Assembly (NCBI GenBank): GCA_008973525.1
Contig: WACJ01000273.1
Coordinates: forward strand, 1 to 64,000
Length of the DNA stretch: 64,000 nucleotides
Origin: Stenopsyche tienmushanensis
Taxonomy: Eukaryota > Arthropoda > Insecta > Trichoptera > Stenopsychidae
Direction: 5' to 3'
Position 1 is the stretch's first letter; every line of letters starts with the position of its first letter. A program made the position numbers and the translations under genes. Below, piece by piece: positions 10,098 through 22,699 of this stretch. Under the pieces are notes generated by a model. It was not told the origin of the DNA. It did no database searches and was given only the letters and a program-made list of their open reading frames with translations.

Positions 10098-12299
10098 ATA
10101 GAATGTTTCTGTTGATCGTCTGCATTTTTTTTCGGATCCAATCCAACCCAAGTCCGTCAATTTGACATATTGTCAGATTTCATTCTGGCAATATTGCTTC
10201 TATCCGAAATCGTTTTTATGTTACATTTACAACAATATTATGCTCGTGTTAAAGCCAGGCGCATAATATACAATGTGATATAAAACGAAAGCAAGTCAAG
10301 GCAATTCTGCGAAATTCATTTTGAAGAAAGTGCTTCTCCATAACGACATATTTATTATTCATCTGCTCCAGTTACACATATAGCAAACATAAGAGCATCA
10401 AACGCAGAAAATACAAATCCTTCGTTTGTGTTAATATCTAGTTTATTGGCCATAAGTCTTCTTATTAGAACGCAACAAGAATACAACAGTTTGTATCAAA
10501 CGCCCAAAAGAAACAACGACCGGTCATAAATCGATAAATATTTGAGCGTTTTGGCATTTATCAAGCTTTAGTTCGTCGATTATGAATTTAAATTTGCTTT
10601 TATTCGATGGCAAGAAATGAATTTGTATTTGAAAAACGCGATTCCACTCATTGTTTAATCATGTAGAGTGTGATTCGAGAATGAATAGGTTTTAAATATT
10701 GAATAAGGCTATGTGTTGTGATTCGGCGATCTCATTTCCTCGGAGAGGGAATGCGAATAAGTTTCGAAACACATAGAATATAAATCGCGTATGCGCCCCA
10801 TCCCCTGCGCCAATCTTTAACCAGGGCTTAAGCTTATAAAAGCTCGGGCGTTAATGGCCGGATACAGGAAATTGCGCCCTCATATATCTCTCGCCAGATT
10901 TATGAAAGCACACACACACAACTGCCACATATATCTTGTGGCGATCGTGGATTCTGCCCGAGAATCTCAAGCCACCGACGGGACCTTATACTTACTCATC
11001 CCTAAACTTATATCCATATAACGGGATCATAATGTTTAATCATCTTCGACGTCGATATCACCGACATTTGGATCAATTTTACCTGAATTTACATGGGGGA
11101 GGACAAAAGCCGCATGTCGATTCAAATCCGTATAAAAATTTAAAAGCAGATTGGCGCACTTGAAACGTTTTTGAATCGATTCAAATAATCGGGAGATCCG
11201 GAGGGAGCCGCGGGATGCATTCGTATCCCCCCCAGTCAAATTCGAAGGTTCGAATCTGGCATGCAATAAGCCATTAGGATAAGGACAAAACAGATACCCG
11301 CGCCGATAGGTAGTTAGTAAGGAGACACCAAAAGTTTGCGAGCAGAGCTCATGTGTAACACAAGCCCCATCGCATACATATTTTACCCCCGGCAAATCTG
11401 CACGGGCTGTTTAAAGCTTAAGTTTCCATAATAAAAAGGTAGGTGAGCACAATAGCGACACGGTTTATCTCAAAACACCCCCGACCCATCCCACAGCCCA
11501 CGACCCCTGCATGTAATTTCAGATGAGATTTATAATCTGGGATTTAAAGGTGTATGCGATAAAAGTAAGTAACTGCGGTCGCCGTACCCGCGAATGCTAC
11601 TCGACCAGCTCCGATCATTTTTTCAATTAAAATCTACAATATTCATCCCGAATTCCTCCCACATCACATCGACACGACACAAATATATATCCCGACTCCG
11701 TTTGAGATTATTTCCAGAACAATCCCCTCGACAATAAATCCATTTCTTGGGGTGAAATCTTTATTTTCGTTTCTTATACCGTAAATTCATTTCAACACTC
11801 ATATTTTAAGGCAATTTTAGCATGTGACATATTCAACATCTGTTCAAAATATACATTTTAGCACATTATGTGCCGGATTATGTATCTATGGGATTCCAGA
11901 CGAATTTATGGACCGTTAAATTTCAAGGGATGCATATGAGTCAATCATAAATAAGCATAAATGTGCATGAAGATTAACATACTTTGTTTGACTATGCATC
12001 TGTTAAATTGTATGCTTTTATCTAAGTAAAATTGTTGGGACAAAGCTATTTATTCAAATTCGATTTTTGTTTTAATTTTAACTATTTTAAGCATGGAATT
12101 CTTTTTTTGACATTTGTTTGTTTAATTTTATGGTTTTCTTGGAGAACACCAGCTTAGAACAGCAAACGTTTTTTTATTAAACTTTTTTATTATTAAAATC
12201 TCTCTCTGTAACATAAAAAAAATGATAAAACTGATATATTCTATACTGTTTATGTTATTCATTTTTAAAATAAGATAGTTTCCCTGCCGCATTCTGTAC
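10098..12299. other. Unassigned sequence with GC-richer island 10.7-11.7 kb
   Basis: The island at 10730-11700 contains a TATAAAAG motif (near 10834), a short CA run (10911-10921) and several open frames (11036-11395 minus, 119 codons; 10936-11163 plus) that resemble no known protein and overlap each other. It is repeat-free and may be regulatory. Flanks are AT-rich and show nothing I can name. Confidence 0.4.
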
Positions 12300-12680
12300 T
12301 ATAAGGATAATTTCTCGCGAGTTCTCGAGAAATTTTGATAAACAAAAGATGCATATAAAACAATAAAATATTGCATATTAATATTATTAGCATATAACAT
12401 TAACATTTAAAATTTAATTACATTACTTCATATTGTTTTTAAAATAGCTCTTATACATACCATATAAAGCAAAATCAGGCATTCTTGTCCTGCTTTTAGT
12501 TAAAAAATTCAAAGAAATACGATTTATTTCCATCTTCGAAATAAATTATTAACAAACATTTGTTTCAGCTTAAAACTGCAAACAACTTGCTAATAAATAA
12601 CCGATTTAATTAAAATCGAATGCTAAACAATAAAAAATATTTTTTTAAATTCCTCGAGAAATCAGAGAATTTCTCGAGTG
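12300..12680 (-). repeat. TCTCGAGA repeat family, copy
   Basis: Minus-oriented copy. The low end has GTTCTCGAGAAATTTTGATAA (12318-12338). The middle has the shared interior AAAACTGCAAACAACTTGC and AATAAATAACCGATTTAA. The high end has CTCGAGAAATCAGAGAATTT around 12653-12675. About 380 bp, non-coding. It lies directly against the hAT fragment that follows. Confidence 0.6.
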
Positions 12681-12689
12681 TCCGGGATC

Positions 12690-13487
12690 CCGAACAGTTT
12701 TAGGTGCTCATGTATCCCGGAATTAGTAAAATTCGGTATTGAAATTTTTATATAACACAAATCGTACACCTCACCAGCACGATGAAGGCTACTAAATGGA
12801 GACATTTCAGCCGAAATCTGGACACTTGGAAACAGTGGATGCATACATATATACAGTACATATATGTTTTTCAAATTGTTATAATTAACCTTTCCCCACC
12901 GGTGATGTATTTACTACACATCGACTCTAATAATGGGAATATCGTTATGAAATATAATAGATACGGGGTTCAGATTTTTTGTATTCCTCCGTAATATTAT
13001 TACGAATCACATCAAAGTATTTTAGTATACAAGTATTCATCTGCAGCGACGGAAATAAATAATTTGTTGGGAAATCGGGAATTTTGCGAGTTTTAGTCCA
13101 TGTCTCCAACGAGTGTGGAGGTTGATCGTGCATTTTCAAGAGCAATTTGTCTGGCTTTTCAAAATCAGATCCAGACTAAATGACGAAACACTCGATGCTT
13201 TAATGTTACTTCGAGCATATTTTCAAAATAGTATTTGAATTTTTAGCGTTTTATTTATCTAATTTTGAATTATATTTTTATCTTTTCTTAAATAAATAAA
13301 ATTCTTTCGCCTTCAAATTATTTTTTTATATTAAACAAATTGACTTATTAGTAATTTTAATCAAATTTATCGATGCAATTTCTTAAACTATTGAAAATCC
13401 CAGTCCCGGGATCCTGGGACTGATCCCGGGATAGGGTAATGCAATCCCGAAAACCCGGGATCGAAATTTTGGTTCGGGATTAGATGC
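12690..13487 (+). pseudogene. hAT transposon 3' part with transposase C-terminus, copy 1
   Basis: Plus-strand remnant. Around 13107 a frame reads PTSVEVDRAFSRAICLAF, matching the hAT C-terminal dimerisation motif (P-x-S-V-E-x-[DE]-R-x-F-S-x-A). It is followed by stops and frame changes; the next frame has the equivalent of LxLLRAYFQN. The 3' end at 13398-13487 is packed with CCCGGGAT/ATCCCGG motifs, repeated near 12685, and these look like subterminal transposase-binding repeats. Copies 2 and 3 are at 27405-27950 (minus) and 34340-34960 (plus). Compared with copy 3, copy 1 lacks about 100 bp just before the PTSVE motif. Non-functional. Confidence 0.8.
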
Positions 13488-15185
13488 CTTAGTGATGACC
13501 AACTTATGACGTGCATTTTTTGGCAGATATTATGGATATTTCCAAATTTCTGAATAAATTTACAAACGACATATCAATAAAATGTCTTTATTTTCATTAA
13601 GTTTTTTTGATTTCATTGCCATTACACCGAAAAAAATCGCGATCATCCAATTTTTCATATAAATACTAATGACAAAGATATGCATGTTGCTCGAAGAAAA
13701 GACCGGTTAATCGCTAAAATTTAACCGGATTTAATTATTACTTGAATTAATGGAAGCAAAGCGGTGTTGGTTATAACTGGTTTAAAGATCTATTTGTGGC
13801 ATATAATTTAAATTATAGAGTTTTATCTTTATGGTTTAGTTATGATTTGTCAATACTAATTTACTATGTGCATTAATGGGTTGGAATTCAGTTGCATTTA
13901 CATGCAAGTGTACTCGTTTTGTATATGAAGGTTTTGATGAACATAATTGGGCATGTCTTGCATTGCTTAGCTTCATCGTCAATCTCAGCAGTAAAACTGT
14001 CAAGTATTGCCCTTTTAAAGTGGTTCCAGGTGGTATAAAATAAATTTAAAAAGAGATAAAACTCCAATGGTATTAATACAGTCTTAGCACTTTGCCAGTT
14101 GTGCGCGTTCACTCCTCATGTAGAATAAACGAGCGCTGGCTTCCTTTTAGTTTCGATCGTGCTTTCCAACTATTCGAAAACATTGTTTACAAACAATGCT
14201 TATATGCCTGTTCTAAATCTCAGGCTAACTCGAGACTGCAAGAAGGTGGTTCTAGTCGAGTAACAGTGAGATTTGATGGTACTGGAATTATGGCACGCAG
14301 ACAAAAACAGCGAAAGTGGCTGGTGAAAATATAAAATGTCGGATGATAGGATTAGCGAGGATTTATTAAAGGGAGCGAGCCACACGAGGAGAGCGCGGGA
14401 GATAACTCACATCGTTGGCCAAATTTACATCATCATAATGAGATGTTACGTAATAACAATTAAGAATCGGCGCTGTCCGAGAAGCGTGTCTACGTATGCT
14501 CAGATATACATTCTCCGGGAAACTTCTTATATGAACATTAGAGAGCTTTCTAAATAATCCAAGTCCGACAAGGAAGTAGGTACGGTATTGACATAGTGGA
14601 GTGGTCGGCACTAAGTATAAGGCCGGTGGGTGTGTGGAGTGACCGTTCGTGTGTGAGGAGTAAGTTGATAGAATAAGCAAGTTGCTGGTATACTTAGTGT
14701 GGACGAGAGAGGCTGCCGTATCTCCCTGAAGGATTTCCCCGGGACTTTGGTCCTCGGAAGCCTCCCGAACGCCCTCCCCGAAGCCGCCCTCGGCCCTCCC
14801 GCACTTCGTTTGTATTTGTATCTTGTTTCGCACGTCGGTAAAACAACGATGCTTTTGCAGAAAACACGTCACTTGCGACATAGCCGGAATAAGCTCCGAA
14901 ACCTCCGCACTGACTACCCTCGCAGCTTCCACATTTCAAACTGAAATTGCCACATTTACATTTCTTCCATAATGTTTTTTCATCCAACGTTCAATTCACC
15001 ATCTATTACAATCTTATAATACATCTATTTATCACAGCATAACATATGAAATTTTAATTAATTGGGATGCTTCTTATTAAGGGAGTTTTACCTTTAATTA
15101 TTCGATAAAGCGTGTATATAAACAGACTAATAAATTCATAATTTTTAATCAAGATGAATGATTGCATTCATAGAATTCACCAGGT
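13488..15185. other. Unassigned sequence with GC-richer island 14.1-15.0 kb
   Basis: The island at about 14090-14960 carries overlapping open frames on both strands, the largest at 14366-14932 (minus, 188 codons). None resembles a known family, and opposite-strand ORFs of similar length in the same DNA suggest a composition effect. It could be a non-coding transcript or regulatory DNA. The remaining sequence is AT-rich without features. Confidence 0.4.
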
Positions 15186-16195
15186 AAAATGTTATTATTA
15201 CTATTTTTTTCGAGAGTATTTCGAGAAATTTTAAAAATTCATTTTTATTGTATACTAAAAAAATGTATAAATATTTTTGATACAAATTCAACCGCTTCCA
15301 TTTTTTAAACGCTACATATGTTATGTGGGCATGACGTATATATACGTCCAACGTAAACTGCATCGAAATTGGTTAGGACGTATATATGCGTCTTCGAAAT
15401 ATATGCTGAGTCCTAAAGCAGGCGGGAATTTGTTTTGTTTAACGAATGTGTAAGTTGTTGATATATGTTTTGAAATGAATTTAAGATAGATAACAAATTG
15501 GTTGCACTTCGCGTATTGTGTTGGAGTGGGTGTGTTCTTAGTAAACGGTGACTAGTAGCATAAGGTTCAAAGGCAAACTTATAGTTTTTAAATGCAAGGA
15601 CAAAAAAGACGTATTGATGCTCTGTTCGGGCAACATAGTAAAAAGCCAACCTATGCCATCAAAAAACAGCATTATACCTAAACCCTCGCGCTTAGTTGAA
15701 AGTTTATTACAAAAAAGGGAAAGAATCTACATACTGTCAACAACTGTTTTAAAATATAACACATATTTTTAGGTGAGTTTTGATTTTATGTGTGGATATA
15801 TTTTATTTTTTTAAGCTCTATGTTTTCATTTTCTTTATGTGCTTTTGTTTATTGCTTTGTATTTGTTAACTTATCTATTTTTTTTGTATCTAGAGAATAA
15901 ATAGAAATATTTGTTCCATTGATTTTTTTATAAATTCTAAGCATCGTTTATTAAAATAATAATATGAACTCACACCAGGTGGGTGAGACGTATATATACG
16001 TCTTAACGAAAATGTGCGCGCCCACTGTAGGTTGCGTTTTTGAAAAGGAACTTCCCCGCTTAACAGGTTAATAATACATTTTAAATATTTACCATATTAA
16101 CGTTTTTCGTTTATTAAAATTTCTTGAAAAATTTGAGAAATAAAATCGAAAATTCTCATTTCTCAAGAAATAGAAATCATCGAGAAAACAGAATG
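15186..16195 (+). repeat. TCTCGAGA repeat copy split by a piggyBac insertion
   Basis: The left arm (15186-15320) begins at a decayed left end, TTTCGAGAAATTTTAAAAATTC near 15218, and continues through ACAAATTCAACCGC as in the copies at 43390 and 51840. It stops at 15320. The right arm (16064-16195) resumes with AATAATACATTTTAAAT and finishes at AAATAGAAATCATCGAGAAA. The intact copy at 43390-43740 shows both arms contiguous, so the piggyBac element between them inserted later. Confidence 0.7.
15321..16063 (+). mobile_element. Internally deleted piggyBac-like element, copy 2
   Basis: A 743-bp relative of 9188-9940. The palindrome GACGTATATATACGTC occurs at 15333-15348, with one change at 15378-15393 (GACGTATATATGCGTC), and exactly at 15987-16002. 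The right end GGAACTTCCCCGC abuts TTAA (16060-16063); the left target site has decayed to TTAT. A transposase start at 15592 reads MQGQKRRIDALFGQ and continues farther than in copy 1. Another frame gives KPSRLVESLLQKRERIY. The Cys-rich C-terminus is deleted to TVLKYNT. The two copies carry different internal lesions around the same deletion, so they share an already shortened ancestor. Confidence 0.85.
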
Positions 16196-18219
16196 ACTAA
16201 TTATTTTGCTTATTCAATTGTATCTGTCAAACTTTTTTCAAATTTCAATGTAAATCTAATTTAATGTAAAGTTGTTAGTGTAAATTTAATTTTTAAAAAA
16301 TAGCAAAAAAGTAAATCTTACAACCGTTTTAATTATAACAAAAAATCCAATTTGATTATTATTTGAAATTATTATTTACTCATATCTGAAAGACACTGGG
16401 AATTTATCATATAAAATATATCTATCCTACTACTCTTATGGAGATTTTGGTTTCGACACATTAAAAAATGTCTAAATGTAAATCCAAAAATAATAAATTA
16501 TGAATTATTCAAACATTTATTTTATAATCAACAACAATCATATGATAAATGATTGTATCACTTTTAAGACGTGTATAAATTCTATGATGAGTTTAATCCA
16601 TTTCTTTGAATCAAACGTTTTGCATGGATGTATTATATATTTTTGTTTTTAGAATCAGTTGGTAATAATTACGATTCGCATGACGCTTGCCCGGAAAATT
16701 GTCGTGGACTGTAGAAAACTGGACAATCTTATCTTAGGTACATGTACTGTGAAAATCTTATCTAATGCCATCTCCCATATACTCTCAGTCCATCGAGCAG
16801 TCCTTTGTAGGTGTAAGTATTTGAACACGACATGCAGGGATGAGGAAGTACATGCCACAAAAGGCGTATTGACAATATAAAAATACTCTCTAATTAAGCC
16901 GACAGGAGCACCCATATTCATATCATATCTCAATGGCGGAAAAATATGATCGATCATAATTTTTTTCCACATTTCTCACATTGCTCGCAAAGAAAATAGT
17001 GTAATTTTTCGACGATTCCATATGTATATTTAGATATTTTGTATGATTTCAACGATTCTTATTATTGTGATTATTTCAGAATTTATAAAGAAGCAAAATT
17101 ACAATTGAATGGAATTAAATTAGAGTGGAGATTGCTATATAAATAATGAGGTGAAGAGTGTTGGGACAGTGTCTATTCTGAATTTGTGATGGTGCAAGAT
17201 TGCGGTCACACAGTAGGACATTGTATTTACTTCCACTCTAGGTTCACTTACACCAAACCAACAAAAGGTTGTTTCAAAGGGAAATACATTTTCCGTCGTC
17301 CGGCCACATTATAAATGTACCTCACAATTGTGCGTGAGAACATGAGAATAAATGACGTCTTAAAACAAAACTAAATGACTACATTCGCAATGAAACTCCA
17401 CGACGACGTACTCGAATTAAGACGACATGCGGCTACAACATTTTTGCAGGCAAACAATTTTATAAATAAGACGATGCGAATCATTAATATTCAAATTTGT
17501 CTCCGAGTCGAGTATAATTGAATTGAAATGAAACGTACAGGAGTTGCGGTATGTGTTGGAAGTCTTCTGGGGGTGGGTGGTTTTGTCAAAATTCAAGATG
17601 GCAAGAAGACGCGGGGGTTGACACGTGTAATGAAGAGTTTCATTACATATACAGGGAAGTGCCAAAACAAAAATACCTGTACGCGAGTTGTATGCCGATA
17701 GATTAGCGAGAGACTGCCGCGGGCCATTCTATCTAACTTTCCTCTTGTGAAGATGGTACTAAACTTGCTGAAGATAAATAAAGCAAGAAACTACGCCAAA
17801 CTTAACTAGAAACCTCCTATAGATATTGTGCTGAAAGAAATATCTCACAATTGTTTTGTTCCCCGAATGCTGTGCCGCATATAACTTAACCTTTACACTT
17901 GCCTTCATTTGGGTACTTATTTACACAATTTGTATGTTTGTCTTGTGTGAAATTTCAAAACTTTGCAAACCATCTATTTTTAACTATAAACGATGAAAAG
18001 CGACTCATAACTTTGAAACTAATTTGAATTTGAAATAAAACACCGCAAAGAAACATACAATTCAAATATGTCTGTATCAACTCATTTTTGCATTTTAGAT
18101 TTGAAACTAAAATTTTGTTTAATTTGACCGGCTCTTCCATTCGTTTCTGTTACTATAGAATTCATTGCGACCCATTAAATTACAAAATTTAATTGAAACG
18201 TGACAAAAGATTGAAAAGG
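16196..18219. other. Unassigned sequence
   Basis: AT-rich. At 16652-16810 a segment has a good splice acceptor upstream (T-rich tract then TTTTTAG) and GTGTAAGTA as a donor, inside an ORF on either strand of about 74-105 codons. No homology is recognised, so it is at best a candidate exon or non-coding RNA exon. 17150-17760 is less AT-rich and featureless. Confidence 0.35.
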
Positions 18220-18224
18220 ATCGT

Positions 18225-18393
18225 AAATTTAACGTATGAGATTTTATGCGATTTTGAAGTTATGCGGTTTTCAAAAATAATAGAACCTATCCCTCAATTT
18301 TCTATGTAGTTCAAGTCTTTTTTTATGCGATTTTTTTTTTATAAGCGACTCCCCGTAGAACGCATCTTTTGCATAAATACACACCCAAGTGTA
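18225..18393. mobile_element. Tc1/mariner-type MITE, partial (TATGCG family)
   Basis: The right end reads ACACCCAAGTGTA (ends 18393), so its outward-in sequence is TACACTTGGGTGT, then a TTTATGC block, as at 52437-52915 and 48186-48550. It shares internal TATGCGATTTTGAAGTTATG (about 18246-18265) and TAGTTCAAGTCTTTTTTTATG with the copy at 52.4 kb. The left end is lost or decayed. Confidence 0.65.
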
Positions 18394-18505
18394 TTGTATT
18401 AGAAATAGATATAAGGAAACATGATGCACTGTTCGCAACATGTGCGGGCATACTCTTTCTGAATTATTGGAGTCTGTTCGCAACATGTGGTCATCGAAGG
18501 ATTAA
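18394..18505. mobile_element. piggyBac-like terminal fragment
   Basis: Ends in TTAA at 18502-18505. Reading inward from there the sequence is TTAATCCTTCGATGACCACA. The 16-mer CTGTTCGCAACATGTG occurs twice (18428-18443 and 18473-18488). The motif CATGTGCGGGCATACTC resembles one near the TTAA end at 58430. No left partner was identified. Confidence 0.4.
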
Positions 18506-18594
18506 ACATCTGCATCACCCATCAATTGCACCTAAATATTTCTAATAACATTCCAATTTCCAGGCATCATCAAAAACTTTGATTTTTTTAATAA

Positions 18595-18755
18595 TACAGT
18601 AATTCCTCTTATAGCATCCATTTCGTTTGCGGCGTCTTTTTCATAAACAACGGGTAAAATATATAAGCTCAATTTTGTATAAGTGTCTAATTTTCTAAAG
18701 CGTTTTATTTCTTTTCTGTGGTCCCTATATCGACGCTATAGAAGAGTTGACTATA
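18595..18755. mobile_element. Short mariner-type MITE (CTATAGCG family)
   Basis: About 161 bp flanked by TA. Left end: TACAGTAATTCCTCTTATAG. The reverse complement of the right end: TATAGTCAACTCTTCTATAG, so the ends form imperfect inverted repeats. Related ends occur at 19080, 20034, 34988 and 45651. The last sits next to a mariner transposase remnant, which suggests that family as the source. Confidence 0.6.
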
Positions 18756-18979
18756 CAAAAGTTTTACCTATTTGTTTGTGCATTAAAAATAATTAAGAGG
18801 AACTTTTATTTGATTCTATTAAATGGTATAACATGTTCATTAAAACTCACATTTAAAATGTAGGAACATAAGATTCTCCTTTTATGGCAGTCTTATGCAA
18901 AACGAATTCTAACTGCAAAACTCTTTTATTGTTAAAGAAAATTCTCATTACGAACTTTCCAACATATTACTCTGAATTT

Positions 18980-19080
18980 TATACACAGAATTTATAAGTG
19001 TGTTATACAGCATAATCGTAACCACAAACAACTTTCTATAGCGTGGTCCCTATCTAGACGCTATACAAAGTTTGACTGTA
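18980..19080. repeat. Terminal fragment of the CTATAGCG mariner-type family
   Basis: The right end reads GCTATACAAAGTTTGACTGTA, that is, an outward-in TACAGTCAAAC terminus. It contains CTATAGCGTGGTCCCTAT. No matching left end was found nearby. Confidence 0.5.
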
Positions 19081-19754
19081 TATATAAATTCGCTTATCGA
19101 GGTATATATTATTAAGTCAATATATTGCATCGTAAACATTTATTGAGATTATATGCGTACATTATCAAAAATATATATAAATTGAACGAAAAATTAATTT
19201 GATTTAAGCACTGAAATATACGATTGTATGTTGAAAAGAAATCAGTAATAGGAAATTTAAAATGAAGGGACAAAGGCTGGAGGGTGCGTGAGGCTGCATA
19301 AGACGTGCAGATGATGTGGAGCAGAAGCATGCAACTCCCCATATTTGTTCACCTTTAAACTTTTACCTGTTCAGACCAGCATATAATTGAAAAATGTTCA
19401 AGTATTGAGCGCCTGTCCTAAACAAAACATTCACGCTCCAAGTAATATCGAACGTCAATCCGACTTCCTTTTTATTTTTCCATTTCAAAAGCAATTTTAG
19501 ACGCTTGCCTTCGAACCGTAAGAACTTTACGTTCGCTTATCCAAGACGTCTTCCACTTTGCCATTATTTTTGTTTTTAATTTTCTTCCATTTCTGAGTCA
19601 CTTCATTCGAGCCTATTTACATTTATTTCTTACCAGGATCAATGGCAATCGTCAAATATCACAACATACATTCGACACTAACGATAGAATTGATTGTGGT
19701 CATGAACATGTCGCAAGCAATCAAATATGGCTCCCTAAAAACTTTAAATATAAG
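19081..19754. other. Unassigned sequence
   Basis: AT-rich and repeat-free as far as I can see. The short open frame at 19112-19342 (minus) is not recognised. Confidence 0.4.
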
Positions 19755-20034
19755 GACAGTTCTTTCAAAAAGAACGCTTGAAATTCGTTAGATTATAGCG
19801 ACCATATTATTAAAGTAACATTTATCAAATCTATTGTAAATTATTTAATAGAAACATATTTTGCTAGAAATACAATAATGGAAAAAAAACGTTTAATTTG
19901 CTGATTTCTTTCAAATCATAAAATACAATTGAAAAAACCTAAGCCTAAATTTTGTATGGGTGCCTAACTTTCTATAGCGTTTTTTTTTTCTCTAACGCGG
20001 TCCATATCTCGTCGCTATAGAAGTTTTGACTGTA
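19755..20034. mobile_element. CTATAGCG mariner-type element, probably one decayed copy
   Basis: The right end GTCGCTATAGAAGTTTTGAC ends in TGTA at 20034 and gives a TACAGTCAAAA terminus. The left part (TTATAGCGACCATATTATTA) matches 8440-8515. About 280 bp, non-coding. Confidence 0.5.
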
Positions 20035-22350
20035 TTACAGTGGGAAATCCTGACATTTATACTTAAATGGCAAAAAACTCTTCATATATGACAATTTTAC
20101 CTTGTTATCTTATTATATTAATAATTGTAAGATAATCATATCAAGAATATCATAATTTAACTGATTTTCATTGACGATATTTAGCGGAAGATCCCTTGCT
20201 CGTAAAATAAATTTAGCATGGCGAATCGGTGGGATGTTAGCATTGAATGGCATAAGTAGAGAAAAGTAAAAGATAGTCGGTTAAGAAGCAAACCGCAGAG
20301 GCGCCGCGCCGTCTAGTAGATCAGGTCAGAGCCAGAGAAGGGGACTCCCATGCAAATTGACTGGACGACGTCTTAGTTTCCCAAATAAGTCCTACCAGGG
20401 CTTACATTACTACCCTGCCTTTTTTCTTCTGACATATAATTCGTTTAGCGTTCGTATTTATCATCAATTAAGTTCATATATACATGGATATATGCATAAA
20501 TAAATAGCAAATTTATTGCATATTGGACAAATGTCATTTTATTTGAATGAATATTAGGGTAGTATTTATTTATATTTTATGATATATGTTTCAAGTTATG
20601 TTTATTTAGTGAGTATGCGATTGAAATGACTTTTACATGTCGGAGTTCATGAAAGGAACATTCCGAAATAAGTGGAAATAAATAGTGATCCGGGACAGTT
20701 ATACAGGTCCCTGAAATCAACTTGTGGAGTTTTGTAGAGATAAGTGAAGTCAGTCGGCCGGTCGCCTGCAATCACATGGGTCAATCAACGGCCACAAAAA
20801 GAGCTCCAGGATGTGGAACGAGGAGTCTGGAAAGAGAGGAACAAAGTCAACGAATGGCGGGACTGTACGCCCGGGAGACTTTTATCTTAAATTTACCTGT
20901 CAAAACATCCATGGAGACGGAGAGACATCTTTATTCCATTTATCCAAACTCAATTTACTCGGATTGCGGATTCCAAATCACAAAATCTTCTGTCCTTTTG
21001 CTCGTCTGCGTTGTTTACCGGCCAGGCTTCATCCTCTTGTAATTCTCTTCGACAAAATTTCATTTAATTTTGCCCCCGACGTCTGCGAGAAATCAATCCT
21101 GAAGTCTTGCACAATTGTTTGTTATTATCGATCGTTTTATTATTTGAATGCAGTAAATATTTTAAGTTGTGGGATATTATTTTGATCGATATGATGAGAT
21201 TTTTATTGTTTGTTGAGTCGTAATAAAAAGACTTTGCGTGCGTTCGGGGTGGCCACCCCCGCAGTCCACCTCGGGCGCTTCGACCACCTCGATCCACCCC
21301 CCGGGGGAGTGAGAGGGCGAGCGGTGTACTGACATCGGTCCTCTCCTCCAATCATGTACGGGGGTTTTATTACATCCATAAATTCATCATATCGTATCTC
21401 TTATGCGGCCCGTGCTGCCCCGCCATTGGCCGAGATCGAGGTGGCGCATTGCGGAAAACTTCTTCACCCCGCCTCGATATTAATATTGAATTTTTCCAGT
21501 GGGTGCTTATTTTTAATGTGTTGGAAAATGACGTGCGCGTGCGGAAAATTTCGCTATGGAATTCGCATCGCGAGTTGATTCTCGCCGACGATGGAATTAT
21601 CCAAGATGTGGGCACGACGCCAAGATATGATCTGGGGGATGATCTATCCTCATCCGCCGGTTGATCGAATATTAGACGTACGCTTTGATGAGCCCCGAAG
21701 CGTCGTCGTCCGTCGGAACGGCCGTGTATAAATTTTAGAGCACCCTCCGGAGTGCGCTGCGGACGATTACGGCCCTCAGGTAGCCGATTCTGAAGTGCTT
21801 CCGTTTGATATTTGTCTTCCATTTATCCGTAATGATGATTGCAGTCTCGGCGGCCGAAACGTCCACGCGTCCGTCCAACGACAGGGCAATAAGACAAATA
21901 AATTGCTTTACGGCACACAAAAGACACGGATGCGGAGTGCGCCGACCCATTATGAAATCAACCCTTCACGCGTCACACGGAAAGATAAAATAATGGCGGG
22001 GATAAAGACAGCGGGGGAGGCTGGGGCGTTTCATAATTAATCAACCCCGGAAGGGTTTACGGGAGTCCTTTAAAAATGTTTACCGCTAATTTATAATTGA
22101 AACATGTACATTAAACCGGGGCGCGCGGCGAAGCCCTCAGTCGGCGCGGCCCTGCTCTGCCGTCATCCGAGTGATTAAAAGCCAAAACGTGTTTTTTATA
22201 CTAAACTTTTCTTTGAATAATATATTTTTTTCTGCGGTGTATTAGACATAAAATATGGAAATACTTTAGTGCGCGCAATTATTTCGACCCGGTTGTCCGT
22301 TTGAGAAATTGCCGCTGCGACGGCAACGTACCGGGTACAGCATTTCTCAA
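20035..22350. other. GC-rich repeat-poor island, 20.3-22.3 kb
   Basis: About 2 kb of sustained higher GC within AT-rich DNA, with several overlapping short ORFs on both strands (for example 21370-21822 minus, 150 codons; 20811-21185 plus). None matches a family I know. A CCAAT-type motif (CCATTGGCCGAG) lies near 21423 and a TATAAAT near 21727. No transposon end was found. A promoter, enhancer or non-coding exon is possible; nothing proves it. Confidence 0.4.
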
Positions 22351-22699
22351 ATATTCTGCTATTTTTATTTACCAATCCAAAGTATATCTCTTAAGCTGAC
22401 TAATTCTTTTGACACTCGAATGCTGTCACGGCGATAATATGCGGGAAATATGTAACGCTTTCATACTCACTATTTGTCTTTTCTGCGTTTCGAGTGCCAA
22501 TTGGCCATCATCGACGATTTTGAAATCTCAATGTTTTTTTATTTCTTGAGAAATGTAATTGAAATAAATCACGTAGAAATATGATCACCATTGAAAATTT
22601 AATTATAACACTTGATACTAATATTATTTTTAACAAAAATCGCAATCGAAACAATCTTTAAATCTTCTTAGAATTTAAAGAAGCCATTGCTGCAAGCAT
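22351..22699. other. Unassigned sequence
   Basis: Transition back to AT-rich DNA. A weak TTTCTTGAGAAAT near 22545 resembles the TCTCGAGA family but no copy can be delimited. Confidence 0.35.

Noticed and set aside
11240..11265. tRNA T-arm (GGTTCGAATC)
   Set aside because: The 70 bases upstream do not fold as a tRNA and lack an A box.
14366..14932. 188-codon minus-strand ORF as a gene
   Set aside because: Overlaps other sizeable ORFs on both strands in GC-richer DNA, and no motif or family resemblance.
16652..16810. Possible exon with good splice signals
   Set aside because: T-rich acceptor and GTGTAAGTA donor are present, but the encoded peptide is not recognised, a frame is also open on the opposite strand, and no partner exon was found.
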